From NCBI GenBank assembly GCA_030323885.1, contig CM059194.1, forward strand, positions 29,863,367 to 29,927,366: DNA of 64,000 bases. Reading direction: 5' to 3'. The stretch is from Branchipolynoe longqiensis (Eukaryota; Annelida; Polychaeta; Phyllodocida; Polynoidae). Below the pieces are notes generated by a model that did no database searches, was not told where the DNA came from, and saw only the letters and a program-made list of their open reading frames with translations. Numbering within the stretch: the stretch's first letter is position 1; each line of letters begins with the position of its first letter. Position numbers and translations under genes: made by a program. This document shows positions 63,900-64,000 of this stretch, one piece after another.

Positions 63900-64000
63900 T
63901 TAAAGTTGCATAGTCCGATGGTTTTGAGTTTCTCTCATTTTCTGATATAAACATATTAGGTTGTTCATTATAATCTACCTTACTTTAGTTTGAAGTCACT
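63900..64000 (+). mobile_element. MITE family A, cut by the window end
   Basis: TTAAAGTTGCATAGTCCGAT followed by family interior words (cattataatctaccttactt) to the last base. Confidence 0.75.

Overview
This is a eukaryotic, intron-rich and repeat-dense invertebrate animal sequence. The style of the repeats (several tRNA-derived SINE families, DIRS-like and Gypsy-like retroelements, many foldback elements) and the conserved gene suggest a mollusc, probably a marine gastropod. That placement is inference, because nothing in the window fixes the species. There are no bacterial genes, operons or CRISPR arrays.

The main gene is a complete PHAF1 orthologue (C16orf70/MYTHO, the former UPF0183 family) on the + strand. 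It has 14 coding exons from 3225 to 20733 and encodes 426 residues. All splice phases join, and every intron is GT-AG except one GC-AG intron. Its 17 kb body is full of intronic repeats: a 38-bp perfect-TIR element, a pogo-like MITE, a LINE fragment inside a MITE, a G-rich tandem array, a hAT-like MITE inside a SINE-like repeat, LINE 3' ends with target-site duplications, satellite-like units, SINEs and a 46-bp minisatellite.

From 21 to 41 kb no convincing host exon is visible. The interval holds simple repeats, AT-rich tracts, a TIR element whose centre is a roughly 900-bp TG/CA palindrome, a 75-bp minisatellite inside a MITE, a 268-bp tandem repeat, SINEs, and a cluster of four abutting foldback elements embedded in a 'gacaccagtacact' minisatellite (38.0-41.4 kb).

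From 41.5 to 47.3 kb lies retroelement territory. A nearly intact element on the - strand (41491-44648) has the split-direct-repeat layout A1-ORF-B1-A2-B2 that is typical of Ngaro/PAT-type tyrosine-recombinase retrotransposons, but carries only a Gag-like ORF. Next to it on the + strand is a decayed DIRS-type pol remnant (reverse transcriptase, RNase H, tyrosine recombinase). A Ty3/Gypsy Gag N-terminus with its primer-binding site and LTR edge is cut off at the left window end.

From 49.2 to 53.4 kb three short phase-compatible exons may encode a small secreted cysteine-rich peptide precursor of hormone or neuropeptide type. I do not recognise its family. It is the best candidate for an undescribed host gene here. 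The remaining 53-64 kb is repeats: SINEs, an 88-bp minisatellite, three roughly 600-bp MITEs with TTAA-like ends, LINE remnants, and repeated 200-bp satellite-like units.
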